Positions 54,307-64,000 of a stretch of 64,000 bases of DNA are shown here, in pieces. Origin of the DNA: Chlamydia muridarum str. Nigg (GTDB taxonomy: Bacteria; Chlamydiota; Chlamydiia; Chlamydiales; Chlamydiaceae). The stretch is taken from NCBI RefSeq assembly GCF_000006685.1, contig NC_002620.2, forward strand, positions 577,205 to 641,204, given 5' to 3'. The position numbers and the translations under genes were made by a program. Below the pieces are notes generated by a model that searched no databases, had not been told where the DNA came from, and saw only the letters and a list, made by a program, of their open reading frames with translations. Each line of letters opens with the position of its first letter. Position 1 is the first letter of the stretch.

Positions 54307-56670
54307 CTATCTCTTCTTATTAACAATCACTTCATGCTGTAAATGTTTTTCATCCAAAATTTTATTTGTTGCCCACTGTTGAATAACGCCGAGTAACATG
54401 GAAGAAAGCCAGTAAATATTTAACCCTGAAGGGAAATTATAAAACATGAAAGTAAATAATAGCGCCATCATAGTCCCCATAGCCTCTTGCTGACGCTGTT
54501 GATCCGAAACAGGCCCAGATCTTTTAATAGCAGAAATCTTTTGTTGAGCGAACATAACAATACCCAACAAAATAGGAAGGAGATGGAATTCCTTTCCAAT
54601 GAACCATATTGGGGTTTCCCAAGAAAAAAGAACATCTGGAGCAGTTAAATTATCAATCCATCCAGGAATAAAGCTCGCTCCTCTCAATAAAAACGAAGAT
54701 TTCAGAAGATCGAACATTGCTATAAGAAATGGGATCTGAATAATTAGAGGAAGACAGCCTGTTATTGGATTAACTTTATTGACCTTATACAAGGCCATAA
54801 TTTCCATTTGTGCTCGCTTAGGCTCTCGCTTGTATTTCTGCTGAATATCTTGAATATATGGAGATAACTTTTGCATACGACGCATAGATCGAATAGACCA
54901 AGCATTCAAGGGATAAAGCACAAGCTTAAGTACAATCGTTAATAAAATAATCGAAATTCCCCAAGATCCAGTTAGAAATTGGAAAAATTTCATTATAATA
55001 AATAACAAAGCTGCAAAAGGTTCTGTTATAAAACTAAAGAAACCTCTAAATGCAATCGCATCAACATACTCAGGAGACTCTCCCTTATGATTCGTGTGAG
55101 CTCGATCTAAAGCCTTCAAAGTAGGCTCTGATAAAGGACCCGCATACACCATAAACTGATAACGGCCAGCTTCTTTAGGCAAAGGAAGCATTGCAGTATA
55201 ACCAGGATATTTCGAAGCTGGGTAAGCCTGATCTTTTGGGGAAAGTTGAGTAAGTCGCGTAGGAACTGCATTCCCAGGAATGAAAGAAGAAGCATATCCC
55301 GTAGGAAGAGGGGTCTTCGGAGTAAGAATGACTCCAAAGTATCCATTGGAATTTAAAATCCATTGAGGGGAAGCGTCATTACGTACTAACAAAGAGTCTT
55401 TTGCTTTGGGTAACTTCACATTAATGAGGTCACTCTTATTTTTTTTCACTGCATGATACTTAACTGCAGGGACAAAAGCATTAGACATGATCTCAACTTC
55501 AGGCACTCCTGAAGTTATCCATAAGTCTTCTTGTCCTCTAGTAGTTTGAATTTCAAGGTCAAAAGCGTAAGGTTGTTCTCCAAGGGTATACGTTTTCCGA
55601 ATGCCCCCATCCCCGCTTTCCAAAACTAACGTTTTATTATCAAACGAAACTACACGAAAACCCGTTGCGACAGGAGAAGACAACTCTCTCCCAGAGACTA
55701 TGTTTAAGGCTTGATACTGAGGGGAAACCATTTTTCTGGTATCAGATAGAGTCCCTCGTCTAAGCAAAGGATAGTATCCACCTACAACACTCGATACATT
55801 TTGACGCTGAGAATCAATAGCTTGAACTCCAGGGAAAGAAGCCTCAGATGGAGAGCCGGCTGCTAATTCTCTATCAAATCCAATTTCATTGACAATGCTC
55901 TTATTCCCTTCTCGATCAGAAGCAAAAGGAAGATTAATCCCCTCAATAGCTCCACTTTCCTGAGAGACTATAACTTGCATATATTCATTAGCGAGCATGT
56001 AATAACTGCCTGACGTTGTCAGGTTCTCTTTATCGGCAAAAACTACAGCTCTTGCCATAGGAAGATCCAGAGATTCCACACACTCTTCTTTAGAATTGTA
56101 AATGCCTAAAGGAACAAATTCATTCCCTGTATTAAGAAAAACTAACGAAGTCCCATAGATAGTCCCTGCTTTGTTAGAAAGCTTGCCATTTTTATACTCT
56201 CCGAAAAACACAAGAGGTTCTTGGTTTCTGCGAAACTCGGCCACTAAAACAGGGAGTGCATCTTGTTGATTAGGGAGATATACGGAACCGCCTTTTGATA
56301 AAACCTCCTGCCCATCCTCTCCATACAAAGAAACCAGAATCCCCCCGAAGGTACTAGTTTGATCTATTAGCTTCCAGGAGGTTCCTTTAGAATGTACCTC
56401 AGAATGAGCTCCTCCTTTTGTTAAAACGAGAAGTCGATTCCCTAAACGAACAGCATATTGATTAACCGATTCGCTTTCTTCTGCAGAAGCCGTCCAAGGA
56501 ACTACACTCAACTGCTCTGTTGAAGCTAATATTTGCTCAGAAATAGCACGCTGTTTTTCCGCCAGATCCTGACAAGATTTCAAATCCTGATACCCAAAGA
56601 AAATCTGGCAGCCCAAAAATGCTGCGCTCACTAAGGAAACAAATAATAACGTTCGTTTATTCATTCTCAT
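54307..56670 (-). CDS. yidC: Membrane protein insertase YidC (Oxa1)
   Basis: Inserts proteins into the inner membrane. 787 residues, longer than E. coli YidC (548): an N-terminal hydrophobic anchor, a very large periplasmic domain to about residue 570, then the conserved Oxa1 core of five helices (for example [20 protein letters not shown] and FPSGLNIYW) and a basic tail. ATG 56670 begins MRMNKR; the ATG two codons later (56664) is equally plausible. Precedes dnaA (79-bp gap). CT251 as recalled. Confidence 0.94.
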   Translation of the reverse strand: MRMNKRTLLFVSLVSAAFLGCQIFFGYQDLKSCQDLAEKQRAISEQILASTEQLSVVPWTASAEESESVNQYAVRLGNRLLVLTKGGAHSEVHSKGTSWKLIDQTSTFGGILVSLYGEDGQEVLSKGGSVYLPNQQDALPVLVAEFRRNQEPLVFFGEYKNGKLSNKAGTIYGTSLVFLNTGNEFVPLGIYNSKEECVESLDLPMARAVVFADKENLTTSGSYYMLANEYMQVIVSQESGAIEGINLPFASDREGNKSIVNEIGFDRELAAGSPSEASFPGVQAIDSQRQNVSSVVGGYYPLLRRGTLSDTRKMVSPQYQALNIVSGRELSSPVATGFRVVSFDNKTLVLESGDGGIRKTYTLGEQPYAFDLEIQTTRGQEDLWITSGVPEVEIMSNAFVPAVKYHAVKKNKSDLINVKLPKAKDSLLVRNDASPQWILNSNGYFGVILTPKTPLPTGYASSFIPGNAVPTRLTQLSPKDQAYPASKYPGYTAMLPLPKEAGRYQFMVYAGPLSEPTLKALDRAHTNHKGESPEYVDAIAFRGFFSFITEPFAALLFIIMKFFQFLTGSWGISIILLTIVLKLVLYPLNAWSIRSMRRMQKLSPYIQDIQQKYKREPKRAQMEIMALYKVNKVNPITGCLPLIIQIPFLIAMFDLLKSSFLLRGASFIPGWIDNLTAPDVLFSWETPIWFIGKEFHLLPILLGIVMFAQQKISAIKRSGPVSDQQRQQEAMGTMMALLFTFMFYNFPSGLNIYWLSSMLLGVIQQWATNKILDEKHLQHEVIVNKKR

Positions 56671-56967
56671 CCGAGGTGGATCTCTCCTTTCGGAGAGGGA
56701 AGCCTCGTTCCCATCACGGTTGCTTTAATTCCCTAATCAAAAAAAATCTTTGTGCAAAGAAGACCTCTCATAACCTTTATTAAGAATCGTCTTTGCTGAG
56801 CGCCCTTTCGAATAGCGCTTCACACTATGTAACTTGGCGTCATTTTATAGAGGGTTTCTTTTCCGTGCACTTGTAAAATTCCCTTCTTCCTTCTCTTCAT
56901 AAAAAATTTAATGTAAATCCCCTCATATCACGCAGGACTTCTGTGTGTTACAAGATGTTGAGAGACT

Positions 56968-57792
56968 CTAGGGCTCTCTTTTTTTACTAGCAATCCAAAG
57001 AATTCCAATTCCTAAAAAAACCATTGGGATGGATAACCATTGTCCAATTGTTAATAAGCTTTCTTCTCCAAGCCAGGATCCTTGATGCGTCTTGAAAAAT
57101 TCCGCACAGAAGCGAATACTAGCTACGCCAATCAAAGCTCCAGCCGCACTATAGCCAGAACCCAAACGAATAGACCCGCGATAGCAAAGCCAGTACAAAA
57201 CTAATGAAAGTAATAAATAACTCACACCCTCATACAACTGAACTGGATGCCTCGCTATTAAGCTACTGTCATTGGCAAAAACAACTCCCCAAGGCATAGA
57301 TGTTGGAGTTCCTAAAATCTCTTGATTCATAAAATTCCCTACGCGGATCAATAGAGCCGCTACTCCAAATACAGCTCCACAAATATCGCAGATGTAGGTT
57401 ACAGAAAGCATTGGTAAGCGACGAATATGAAATCGAGAAAATGCTGCAGACCATATAACCAAGGCAATTATGGCGCCATGACTAGAAAGCCCCCCCTTCC
57501 ATATCTTGATAATTTCCGAGGGATTCTCAAAATAAAAGCTTCCTCCATAGAAAAGGACATAGAAAGCGCGAGCCCCAATAACAATGACCAAAAGAGCCCC
57601 TAAAGCAAAATTCTCCAAACCTGTTTTAAGTTCTTTTCGCATATTCGGGTCTTTGCAAAGTACCGTTGCCAGTCTAATCCCCGCGAAAGACGATAAAAAA
57701 ATTCCTAAGGAAAAAAAGATTCCGTACCACGATAAATGAAGCCCAACTTGCGGGAAAGACAAGAGAGTCCTAGACTGTTCCCAATGTATCAC
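56968..57792 (-). CDS. lgt: Prolipoprotein diacylglyceryl transferase
   Basis: Attaches diacylglycerol to the lipobox Cys of prolipoproteins in the inner membrane, including products such as the lipoprotein encoded just upstream. 274 residues with about seven helices. The essential His is in GLSSHGA and the Arg in RVGNFMNQE, with HPVQLYEG later. GTG 57792 (VIHW...) is chosen because GAGAGGT lies upstream; earlier in-frame codons back to 57822 lie in the ribosome site. CT252 as recalled. Confidence 0.93.
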   Translation of the reverse strand: MIHWEQSRTLLSFPQVGLHLSWYGIFFSLGIFLSSFAGIRLATVLCKDPNMRKELKTGLENFALGALLVIVIGARAFYVLFYGGSFYFENPSEIIKIWKGGLSSHGAIIALVIWSAAFSRFHIRRLPMLSVTYICDICGAVFGVAALLIRVGNFMNQEILGTPTSMPWGVVFANDSSLIARHPVQLYEGVSYLLLSLVLYWLCYRGSIRLGSGYSAAGALIGVASIRFCAEFFKTHQGSWLGEESLLTIGQWLSIPMVFLGIGILWIASKKREP

Positions 57793-58042
57793 GTTTTTAT
57801 TACCTCTCTCAAAAAGAAACACTTCTCTAAATAAAGAAGACTATGTCAAAACTCTTTTGCGAGCAATCTTGCAAGCAACTTTCTTCTATTGTTTTCTCCT
57901 TCCATCTTCTATATTAGTTGCTTTTTGAAAATACTCATGATAGAGTCCCTTTAGTACATAAGTTCCCCTTGTCTTTTGCGCAAGTCTACAAGAGCGTTGC
58001 TAGGGACATAAAATTGAATCAAATTTTTCATTGAGTTGCGTT

Positions 58043-58690
58043 ATGCGAAAATTCTGGTTACTAGCTTCTTTTGGTCTTTTGTCTTTAACTGCAACAACCC
58101 TCTCTAGTTGTTCTATGTCGACTTCCGGCAGCTATAATGCTAAATTGTATACTAGGGGAAGTAAGGCTAAAGGCGTTGTGGCTATGCTTCCCGTCTTTTA
58201 CCGAACAGAAAAGTCTGCAGAGATTCTTCCTTGGAATTTGCAGGCAGAGTTTTCTGAAGAAATTAGTAAACGTTTGCACTCATCTGACAAACTACTCCTA
58301 ATCAAACACCATGCGTCAGCCTGTGTTGCTGCGCAATTTTTCTCCCCTATCCCTAACCTTTCTTCTGAGTTAGCAGCTCAACTTTTACCTGCAGAATTTG
58401 TGGTTGCGGCAGAAATTTTAGAGCAAAAAACCCTGGAAAATGTTTTAAACCCCTCTATTTCAGCTTCTGTTCGTGTACGAGTATTTGACATTCGTCACAA
58501 TAAAATCTCTATGGTATACCAAGAGATTTTAGACGCGAATCAATCTCTTGCCTCTGGAAGCAGCGATTATCATCGTTATGGCTGGCGCTCTAAAAATTTT
58601 GATTCGACTCCAATGGGTCTTATGCATCAGAGATTATTTAGAGAGATTGTTGCTCGCGTGGAAGGATATGTCTGCGCAAACTACTCTTAA
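58043..58690 (+). CDS. Putative lipoprotein of unknown function
   Basis: 215 residues. N-terminal signal MRKFWLLASFGLLSL... ending in the lipobox LSSC (about 23-26), so it should be lipidated by Lgt and exported. The mature protein is mixed with many Ser/Leu and an acidic/basic middle; its overall pattern resembles the GNA1162-like/LPS-assembly type families but I do not recognise it. Upstream in-frame TTG 58031 is not a likely start. CT253 as recalled; 3 bp before the next gene. Confidence 0.75.
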   Translation: MRKFWLLASFGLLSLTATTLSSCSMSTSGSYNAKLYTRGSKAKGVVAMLPVFYRTEKSAEILPWNLQAEFSEEISKRLHSSDKLLLIKHHASACVAAQFFSPIPNLSSELAAQLLPAEFVVAAEILEQKTLENVLNPSISASVRVRVFDIRHNKISMVYQEILDANQSLASGSSDYHRYGWRSKNFDSTPMGLMHQRLFREIVARVEGYVCANYS

Positions 58691-58693
58691 TGT

Positions 58694-59461
58694 ATGGTAA
58701 GTTTAGGACTTCTACTCATTTTTGTTGGGATTTCAGCTTTTCTATCAAAAGGGCTTTTCTTATGGCCTAAACTTGAAGGGCATCGCAATTTTCCGTTCGG
58801 CTCAGTGTGTTGGGGAGCAGCGTTATTTCTTTTACCAGCTTTTCTTCCAAACTGGGCCCTCTTTTCTATATCCAGGGTTTCTTTTCATGGTATTTTTGTT
58901 TTCTTCGCCTTTATTTTGTTTCTACTAGGACTCCCCCTTCCTGTTACAAGATCTATTTTGTATGCAGGGAACTCTTCTAGTTCGACTTCTTGGTTGCTCG
59001 CTGTAGCGGCAGGGACTCGTATGTGGGTCATTACCATCACTGCTACACAAATATTAGCGCGATTATTGCAGTTCCTGTTACCACTTATTTTACCCAGACA
59101 ACTTTTCCAAGAGCAGGTTATTACAGAGGAAATCCGAGAACAACTTTCGACAAGACCAGATCTTCTGTATATTTTTTGTATAGCCATGCTTATCCCCATT
59201 GCAGAAGAAATCTTTTTCAGGGGAATTCTTCAGACCTTCTTTAAAAACAAACTTTCTAGATGCAAAGCAATCCTAGCTAGTTCCTTTATTTTTGCGGTCA
59301 CACACACAGAAGCTTCTTTAGGAAGTTTAATTTTTGTTCCAACGCTATTTGTATTTTCGTTATGCACAGGCTTCATCTATGAGAAAGTACAACACATAGC
59401 GGCCCCTATCACTCTACACATTCTGTTCAATAGCTGCCAACTAGTCTTGCTGACTTTATAG
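58694..59461 (+). CDS. CPBP family intramembrane protease
   Basis: 255-residue membrane protein with about eight helices and the CPBP (Abi/CAAX-type) signature EEIFFRG (EExxxR) around 175-181, followed by the FxxTH-type FAVTHTEA and a third conserved His/Asn segment near the end (HILFNS). Such proteins may cleave membrane substrates; the target is unknown. It starts 3 bp after the lipoprotein gene, so the two are cotranscribed. CT254 as recalled. Confidence 0.82.
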   Translation: MVSLGLLLIFVGISAFLSKGLFLWPKLEGHRNFPFGSVCWGAALFLLPAFLPNWALFSISRVSFHGIFVFFAFILFLLGLPLPVTRSILYAGNSSSSTSWLLAVAAGTRMWVITITATQILARLLQFLLPLILPRQLFQEQVITEEIREQLSTRPDLLYIFCIAMLIPIAEEIFFRGILQTFFKNKLSRCKAILASSFIFAVTHTEASLGSLIFVPTLFVFSLCTGFIYEKVQHIAAPITLHILFNSCQLVLLTL

Positions 59462-59477
59462 GGAAATAAAAAGAAAA

Positions 59478-59583
59478 GTAAGTCAGAGAAGACTCTTAGC
59501 ACAAAAGGCCTTTCCTTAGGGCTGCTATCTTCCGATCCTGACCCGGTTCAGAAGTCTCTCATCTTAAGAGGTCCCCGACTTAC
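59478..59583 (-). ncRNA. ffs: 4.5S RNA (bacterial signal recognition particle RNA)
   Basis: On the minus strand the outer arms GTAAGTC and GACTTAC pair and enclose the SRP core: CGGGTCAGGATCGGAAGATAG followed by AGCAGCCC contains the conserved GTCAGG...GGAA tetraloop...AGCAG segments that bind Ffh. About 106 nt, followed by TTTTCTTTTT as terminator. It binds Ffh for membrane protein targeting. Confidence 0.9.
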
Positions 59584-59640
59584 GACATCTTTGGTATCAT
59601 AAATAGAGTTTTCTCTCAACCTTCTTTACTTGAATCTCAA

Positions 59641-60024
59641 CTAAGAAATTTTTTCTTGCTCTTTCATGCGAGACCAATACTCTGCCGCCTCTTCCAAAGA
59701 AATTTGGTTATCTGGATCAAAAACATGAGGAGATCGACGTCGAAGTTTTGCTATAGCTTCAGCAAAAACTTCCTCGGCTTTAAGTTTTCCTTCTCGCTCT
59801 AATAAAAAACACAAAGTTAATACTAAAGTAAGAACATCTCCTGCTTCCGAAGCAATTTCTAATGAGGCCTTATTCTCTTTCACAGCATCTGCTAACTCCT
59901 GGCACTCTCCCAATATATATCGTAACATAGAATCAATACTTTGCAGATTCGTCCAAGGACAAACTCCTTGCAATGCCATTGCTCGTGAAACTGCTGCCAA
60001 CTGTAAGATATGACTTTCTTCCAT
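59641..60024 (-). CDS. MazG-like nucleotide pyrophosphohydrolase
   Basis: 127-residue single-domain MazG. The metal-binding EExxE (GECQELAD, with E at about 39-43 and again in the helix ending EAGDVL) and the downstream Asp match a functional NTP pyrophosphatase that may clear aberrant nucleotides. ATG 60024 is chosen with GAGGA about 10 bp upstream; a TTG at 60063 is less likely. Followed on the same strand by 4.5S RNA about 58 bp away. CT255 as recalled. Confidence 0.85.
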   Translation of the reverse strand: MEESHILQLAAVSRAMALQGVCPWTNLQSIDSMLRYILGECQELADAVKENKASLEIASEAGDVLTLVLTLCFLLEREGKLKAEEVFAEAIAKLRRRSPHVFDPDNQISLEEAAEYWSRMKEQEKIS

Positions 60025-60220
60025 AATCAAAGATCCTCTTCTCCTAAAAATAGGTTGATGCAAGTATAAAAACTACTAAAACTCTTCTCTATTTATATTT
60101 TTCTCAGGTCAATTCGATTTTACTAAAGCTTCCAGAACTCTAGAGAAAAAGTAGAATTCTACTAGCATTTTTTATAGATAATAAGAATAATCCGAATCCG
60201 CTCACAATAACCCAGATCGA

Positions 60221-61459
60221 ATGTTCTCTCCAGTAATTATTGTTTTAACTGCAGTTTTCGTCCTGTGCTCGGGGTTTATTTCTTTATCGCACATTGCTCT
60301 ATTTTCTCTCCCCTCGTCTCTTATTGCACACTATAATCACTCCAAGAACAAACAGCTTCGACAAATCGCCAATCTCATGGCTTACCCCAATCATTTACTC
60401 ATTACCCTGGTCTTTTTCGACATAGGGATTAATATTGGGGTACAAAATTGTATAGCAACGTTAGTCGGAGACTCTGCATCATTTCTAATGACCGTAGGAG
60501 TTCCCCTCGCTTTAACGCTTGTTTTAGGAGAAATTATTCCTAAAGTCATTGCTATTCCTTACAATGTTCGAATCGCACGTCTTGTAACTCCCATTATCTT
60601 TGTCTCAACTAAAAGCTTCCGTCCTATTTTTGATTGGGCTATTTCAGGCATTAATTTTATCATTCAAAAAATGTTAGTTCATCAAGAGGGTGATTTTATT
60701 CAACCTCAAGAACTAAAAGAAGTCTTGCGCAGTTGTAAAGACTTTGGAGTCGTAAATCATGAAGAAAGTAGGTTACTGTTTGGATACCTCTCTATGGAAG
60801 AGGGAAGTATTAAAGAAAGAATGAAACCCAAACAGGAAATTGTTTTTTATGATGTCCTTACTCCTATTGAAAATTTATATCGGCTATTTTCTGGACAACG
60901 CTACTCAAGAATTCTTGTCTGCAAAGATGGACTACAAAATCTTTTAGGAGTTTGCTCTGCTAAATCTCTTGTCCTCCATAAGGAACAGTTACAATCTTCA
61001 GAAGATCTTCTTCCTCTTCTTAGAAAACCTCATTATATTCCTGAAACTGTATCTGCTAAAACAGCTTTATATCACCTAGCTAAAGAAGATAGTGGATTAG
61101 GTATCATTATTGATGAATATGGATCTATAGAGGGGTTAATCACCCAAAATGATCTATTTGAAATTGTTTCTAATGAAGTTTCCCATATCCGTCCTGCTTC
61201 CAAACAGTTCGCTCACTCAGATAAAAATGTTATCATCGCTGCAGGGACCTATGAGCTTTCTGATTTCTATGATCTTTTTGGAGTAGATCTTCCTACCACT
61301 TCTAATTGTGTTACAATCGGTGGGTGGCTTACAGAACAATTAGGAGAAATCCCTGAAACAGGAACAAAATTTGCCTGGGGACAATTTGTATTTCAGGTAC
61401 TAGATGCAGCTCCTAATTGTGTAAAGCGAGTGTATATAAGGAAAACACATGGAAACTGA
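60221..61459 (+). CDS. CNNM/HlyC-type membrane protein with CBS pair, member 1
   Basis: 412 residues: DUF21 transmembrane domain (about 1-145, four helices), a CBS pair (about 195-310), and a CorC/HlyC C-terminal domain. Related to CorB/YfjD, which are linked to magnesium or other cation efflux. Ion specificity here is not known. Overlaps the next, related gene by 11 bp. CT256 as recalled. Confidence 0.87.
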   Translation: MFSPVIIVLTAVFVLCSGFISLSHIALFSLPSSLIAHYNHSKNKQLRQIANLMAYPNHLLITLVFFDIGINIGVQNCIATLVGDSASFLMTVGVPLALTLVLGEIIPKVIAIPYNVRIARLVTPIIFVSTKSFRPIFDWAISGINFIIQKMLVHQEGDFIQPQELKEVLRSCKDFGVVNHEESRLLFGYLSMEEGSIKERMKPKQEIVFYDVLTPIENLYRLFSGQRYSRILVCKDGLQNLLGVCSAKSLVLHKEQLQSSEDLLPLLRKPHYIPETVSAKTALYHLAKEDSGLGIIIDEYGSIEGLITQNDLFEIVSNEVSHIRPASKQFAHSDKNVIIAAGTYELSDFYDLFGVDLPTTSNCVTIGGWLTEQLGEIPETGTKFAWGQFVFQVLDAAPNCVKRVYIRKTHGN

Positions 61460-62663
61460 CTCTCCATTCTTCTGGTTAGGAGTTAATCTCGTCTGCATTT
61501 TCGTCCAAGGTTTTTTCTCTATGATGGAAATGGCTTGCGTATCATTTAATCGTGTGCGTTTGCAGTATTACCTTACCAAAAGCAACAAAAAAGCTTCCTA
61601 TATTAACTTTCTTATCAGAAGGCCTTATCGCTTATTTGGAACCGTGATGTTAGGAGTGAATATTGCCTTGCAAGTAGGGTCGGAAGCATCCAGAACCTGT
61701 TATCGACTCCTAGGTATTCCCCCTGAATATGCTCCTGCCACACAAATTTTTTTAGTTGTCATCTTTGCTGAGTTACTCCCTTTAGCCATTTCTCGCAAAA
61801 TTCCAGAAAAAATAGCTCTAAAAGGAGCTCCTATCCTCTACTGTGCGCATTACCTTTTTTACCCTCTTATTCAGAGTGTTGGCGGCATCACAAGTATGAT
61901 TTACTTTCTTCTAAATATCAAAGAAGAAACCCTGCACTCAACACTTAGTCGAGATGAACTGCAAAAAACATTAGAGACTCATCATGAAGAACAAGATTTC
62001 AATGTTATTGCTACGAATATTTTCTCCTTAAGCGCAACTTCTGTCGAGCAAATATGTCAATATTTAGACCAAATCCCGATGCTATCAGCAACCGCCTCCG
62101 TACAAGATTTTTGTCAAATAGTACGTCGCCATCGGCTAGATTTTGTTCCCGTTTACCATAAAGTCAAAAAAAATATCGTAGGAATAGCTTTCCCAAAAAA
62201 CCTCATCAATCGAAATCCTAACGATCCTATTGTCCCTTATCTAAATTCTCCATGGTTTGTAACAGCGAAGTCTAAACTCATTCATGTTATTCAAGAATTT
62301 CGAAAAAATAGCTCTAATGTGGCTATTGTTTTAAATGACCACGGAGAGCCCATGGGAGCTTTGGGGTTACATACCGTATTCAAAACACTATTCAATACAG
62401 GAAATATTGCTCAATCCAAGCCGAAGACAGCTTCTCTAATTGAGCGAACGTTCTCAGGAAACACCCCATTATCTGAAATAGAAAATGAACTTAATATCTC
62501 TTTTTCAGACAATGAGTGTGAAACTATTGCACAACTGATGTTAAAGCTCCTTGACACCCCTCCGGAAGTCGGAGCCTCCATCATCATTAATGGCTTGCTA
62601 TTGGAAGTAAAAGAAATTTCTCTATCTGGCATCAAGACCATTGAAATTAAAGACACCTTGTAA
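61449..62663 (+). CDS. CNNM/HlyC-type membrane protein with CBS pair, member 2
   Basis: 404 residues with the same domain order as its neighbour: DUF21 helices (about 1-145), CBS pair, and a C-terminal CorC_HlyC domain. The two look like ancient tandem paralogues whose products may form heterodimers, as CBS/DUF21 proteins dimerise (inference). Starts within the last 11 bp of the first gene, so both are translated from one message. CT257 as recalled. Confidence 0.87.
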   Translation: METDSPFFWLGVNLVCIFVQGFFSMMEMACVSFNRVRLQYYLTKSNKKASYINFLIRRPYRLFGTVMLGVNIALQVGSEASRTCYRLLGIPPEYAPATQIFLVVIFAELLPLAISRKIPEKIALKGAPILYCAHYLFYPLIQSVGGITSMIYFLLNIKEETLHSTLSRDELQKTLETHHEEQDFNVIATNIFSLSATSVEQICQYLDQIPMLSATASVQDFCQIVRRHRLDFVPVYHKVKKNIVGIAFPKNLINRNPNDPIVPYLNSPWFVTAKSKLIHVIQEFRKNSSNVAIVLNDHGEPMGALGLHTVFKTLFNTGNIAQSKPKTASLIERTFSGNTPLSEIENELNISFSDNECETIAQLMLKLLDTPPEVGASIIINGLLLEVKEISLSGIKTIEIKDTL

Positions 62664-62667
62664 TGGG

Positions 62668-63792
62668 TTAAGCATATTGTTGCAAATGCCGCACTACATG
62701 AATCACTTTCTGCACAGCAGTAAGAACTTCCTGTTCTGAAAGCAAATAACTAAAGGAAAATCTTAGAGTCGCCATAGCAAGCTCCTGAGGCACTTTCATA
62801 GCCGTCAATGATTTAAAAACCGTAGTTGCTCCTGAAGAGCATGCGGAACCATAACCACAAGCAACACCTTCAAGATCTAAAGCTATCTGCATAACCTCCC
62901 CTTCTAATCCAGGGAAAGCTATCGCAGAGAGATTGCTAACTCGAGGTTCTTTTTGGCAATGCACAACACACTCAGGAAAAGCTTCTTGCAAATGTGATTC
63001 AAATAGATCTCGATAGGAGCACATAGTCTGAGAAATAATAGATTGCTCAGCCAATATTTTTTTTAAAATATAATGTAAGGAAGCTATCCCATGAATATGT
63101 TCTGTCCCTGAACGGCTCCCCCCCTGCTGTCCTCCTCCCAAGATAATTGGAGATAGCTTAATTTTTGGGGCAGTAAGAAGCACCCCTATGCCAGACAAAG
63201 CATGAAATTTATGTCCAGAAAATGCCAGCATTGAAACTCCCTCTGGAACACGGATGACCTCTTTCCCCACAATCGCCGTAGCATCAACTATAAGTAAAAG
63301 GTTTCGTTCTTTAGCAAATGCAGCTATAGACTCAAGGTTAATCCTTACCCCAACCTCGCTATTTACCCATCCTAAAACAATAGCTGAAGTATCCGACTGG
63401 ACAGCGTCCTTAATTTGTTCTAGAGAAACGACACATTTCCCTGGGATGGGGTCTAAATAAGTAACAGAAAGCTGCGCCTTTTTCAAAGGCTCAATAACCG
63501 CAGGATGTTCCATGCTAGAAGTGATTACATGGCTACCCGGAGGAATATTTTGAATCGCTAAATTAAGACTTTCTGTTGCTCCAGCAGTGTAAATCACGCG
63601 ACACCGAGCAAACCCTAAAGCCTTTTCTATGAGAGAGGAAGTTTCTTTGATTAGCTGTTTTGTTTTTTTCCCAAAGCTATGAACACTAGAAGGATTCCCA
63701 AACCCTCCTTCTTCTATAAATAGAGAATGTAAATACATTAAGATGCCCGGATCTAAAAAAGCCGAAGCATTAGTATCTAAGTATATCGTCAT
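62668..63792 (-). CDS. NifS/IscS-like cysteine desulfurase
   Basis: 374-residue PLP enzyme that takes sulfur from cysteine. PLP lysine is in FSGHKFHALSG, AGATESLNLAI holds the PLP-phosphate binding region, and the active-site Cys is in GSACSSG (group I, like NifS/IscS). It could feed Fe-S assembly and tRNA thiolation such as the TtcA-like protein at 17.3 kb (inference). It starts close (5-bp gap) to the next gene on the same strand, so cotranscribed. CT258 as recalled. Confidence 0.9.
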   Translation of the reverse strand: MTIYLDTNASAFLDPGILMYLHSLFIEEGGFGNPSSVHSFGKKTKQLIKETSSLIEKALGFARCRVIYTAGATESLNLAIQNIPPGSHVITSSMEHPAVIEPLKKAQLSVTYLDPIPGKCVVSLEQIKDAVQSDTSAIVLGWVNSEVGVRINLESIAAFAKERNLLLIVDATAIVGKEVIRVPEGVSMLAFSGHKFHALSGIGVLLTAPKIKLSPIILGGGQQGGSRSGTEHIHGIASLHYILKKILAEQSIISQTMCSYRDLFESHLQEAFPECVVHCQKEPRVSNLSAIAFPGLEGEVMQIALDLEGVACGYGSACSSGATTVFKSLTAMKVPQELAMATLRFSFSYLLSEQEVLTAVQKVIHVVRHLQQYA

Positions 63793-63797
63793 AAAAA

Positions 63798-64000
63798 TTA
63801 ACGCATTCGAACAAGTACAACAGTAGCATTATCTCTACCGCCCCGACTATTTGCTAGGGAAATCAGGATATTCCCGCCTTCTTCTAAGGTAGTCGACTGA
63901 GTTAATATCTCTAGCATATCATGATCCGAAACCATACTAGTTAACCCATCAGAACAGAAAACAAACAGATCTTCTTTCTCATAGGACATTTCTCGAATAT
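63798..64000 (-). CDS. PP2C-family Ser/Thr protein phosphatase, N-terminus outside window
   Basis: Only the last ~67 codons are in the window; the frame stays open to base 64000. VFCSDGLTSMVSD is PP2C motif 8 (DG), and SRGGRDNATVVLV is the motif 11 region with the metal-binding Asp of DNATV. Belongs to PPM-type phosphatases that reverse Ser/Thr phosphorylation. Upstream of the NifS-like gene. CT259 as recalled. Confidence 0.85.
   Translation of the reverse strand, partial: IREMSYEKEDLFVFCSDGLTSMVSDHDMLEILTQSTTLEEGGNILISLANSRGGRDNATVVLVRMR

Noticed and set aside
1..64000. CRISPR array, insertion sequence or prophage
   Set aside because: No regularly spaced direct repeats, transposase or phage structural genes were recognised anywhere in the window.

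Overview
This window is chromosomal DNA from a Chlamydia species very close to C. trachomatis. Gene content and order match, as I remember it, the C. trachomatis D/UW-3 stretch from CT204 to CT259 almost gene for gene: two long pyrophosphate-type phosphofructokinases, kdtA/leuS, the inclusion-membrane (Inc) cluster, incB-incC, the fab genes, bamA-skp-lpxD, pdhABC, glgP, dnaA-yidC-lgt. Protein sequences differ from what I recall of C. trachomatis, so C. muridarum or another close relative (for example C. suis) is the better guess. CT numbers below are from memory, not from a search.

Layout. 1-5.6 kb: dicarboxylate transporter, two PFKs flanking an alpha/beta hydrolase. 5.6-5.8 kb: two CAU tRNAs (initiator fMet and an elongator Met or Ile2). 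5.8-12.8 kb: kdtA, leuS, hemL, an AlgH-family protein, a DUF151 protein, rpiA. 12.8-14.5 kb: a large Inc-like protein. 14.8-18.1 kb: class I aldolase, amino-acid transporter, TtcA-like tRNA thiolase. 18.1-20.7 kb: a HelD-type helicase that I do not recall at this locus in C. trachomatis and that is the strongest accessory candidate. 21-24.3 kb: surE, ubiA, ubiX, YitT family. 24.3-24.5 kb: tRNA-Asp and tRNA-Val. 24.7-29.1 kb: six Inc genes ending with the cpoS (CT229) homologue. 29.3-33.3 kb: two sodium-coupled transporters, then incB-incC. 33.3-36.5 kb: an ADP/ATP-translocase-like protein with HEAT repeats and a cNMP-binding protein. 36.6-40.6 kb: acpP, fabG-fabD-fabH, recR. 41-45.1 kb: bamA, skp, lpxD. 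45.1-52.8 kb: unknown protein, pdhABC, glgP, a small Inc. 52.9-64 kb: dnaA, yidC, lgt, a lipoprotein, a CPBP protease, 4.5S RNA, MazG, two CNNM/HlyC-type CBS proteins, NifS-like desulfurase and a truncated PP2C phosphatase.

How it fits together. The window combines housekeeping metabolism of an obligate intracellular parasite (glycolysis, glycogen use, PDH, fatty acids, envelope and lipid A/Kdo assembly, lipoprotein maturation) with host-interface proteins. The Inc proteins, recognised by paired hydrophobic segments, are type III effectors inserted in the inclusion membrane. Many genes are packed with 1-8 bp overlaps, and clear Rho-independent terminators mark the ends of the Inc, acpP and fab units. 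No CRISPR array, insertion sequence or prophage gene was seen.
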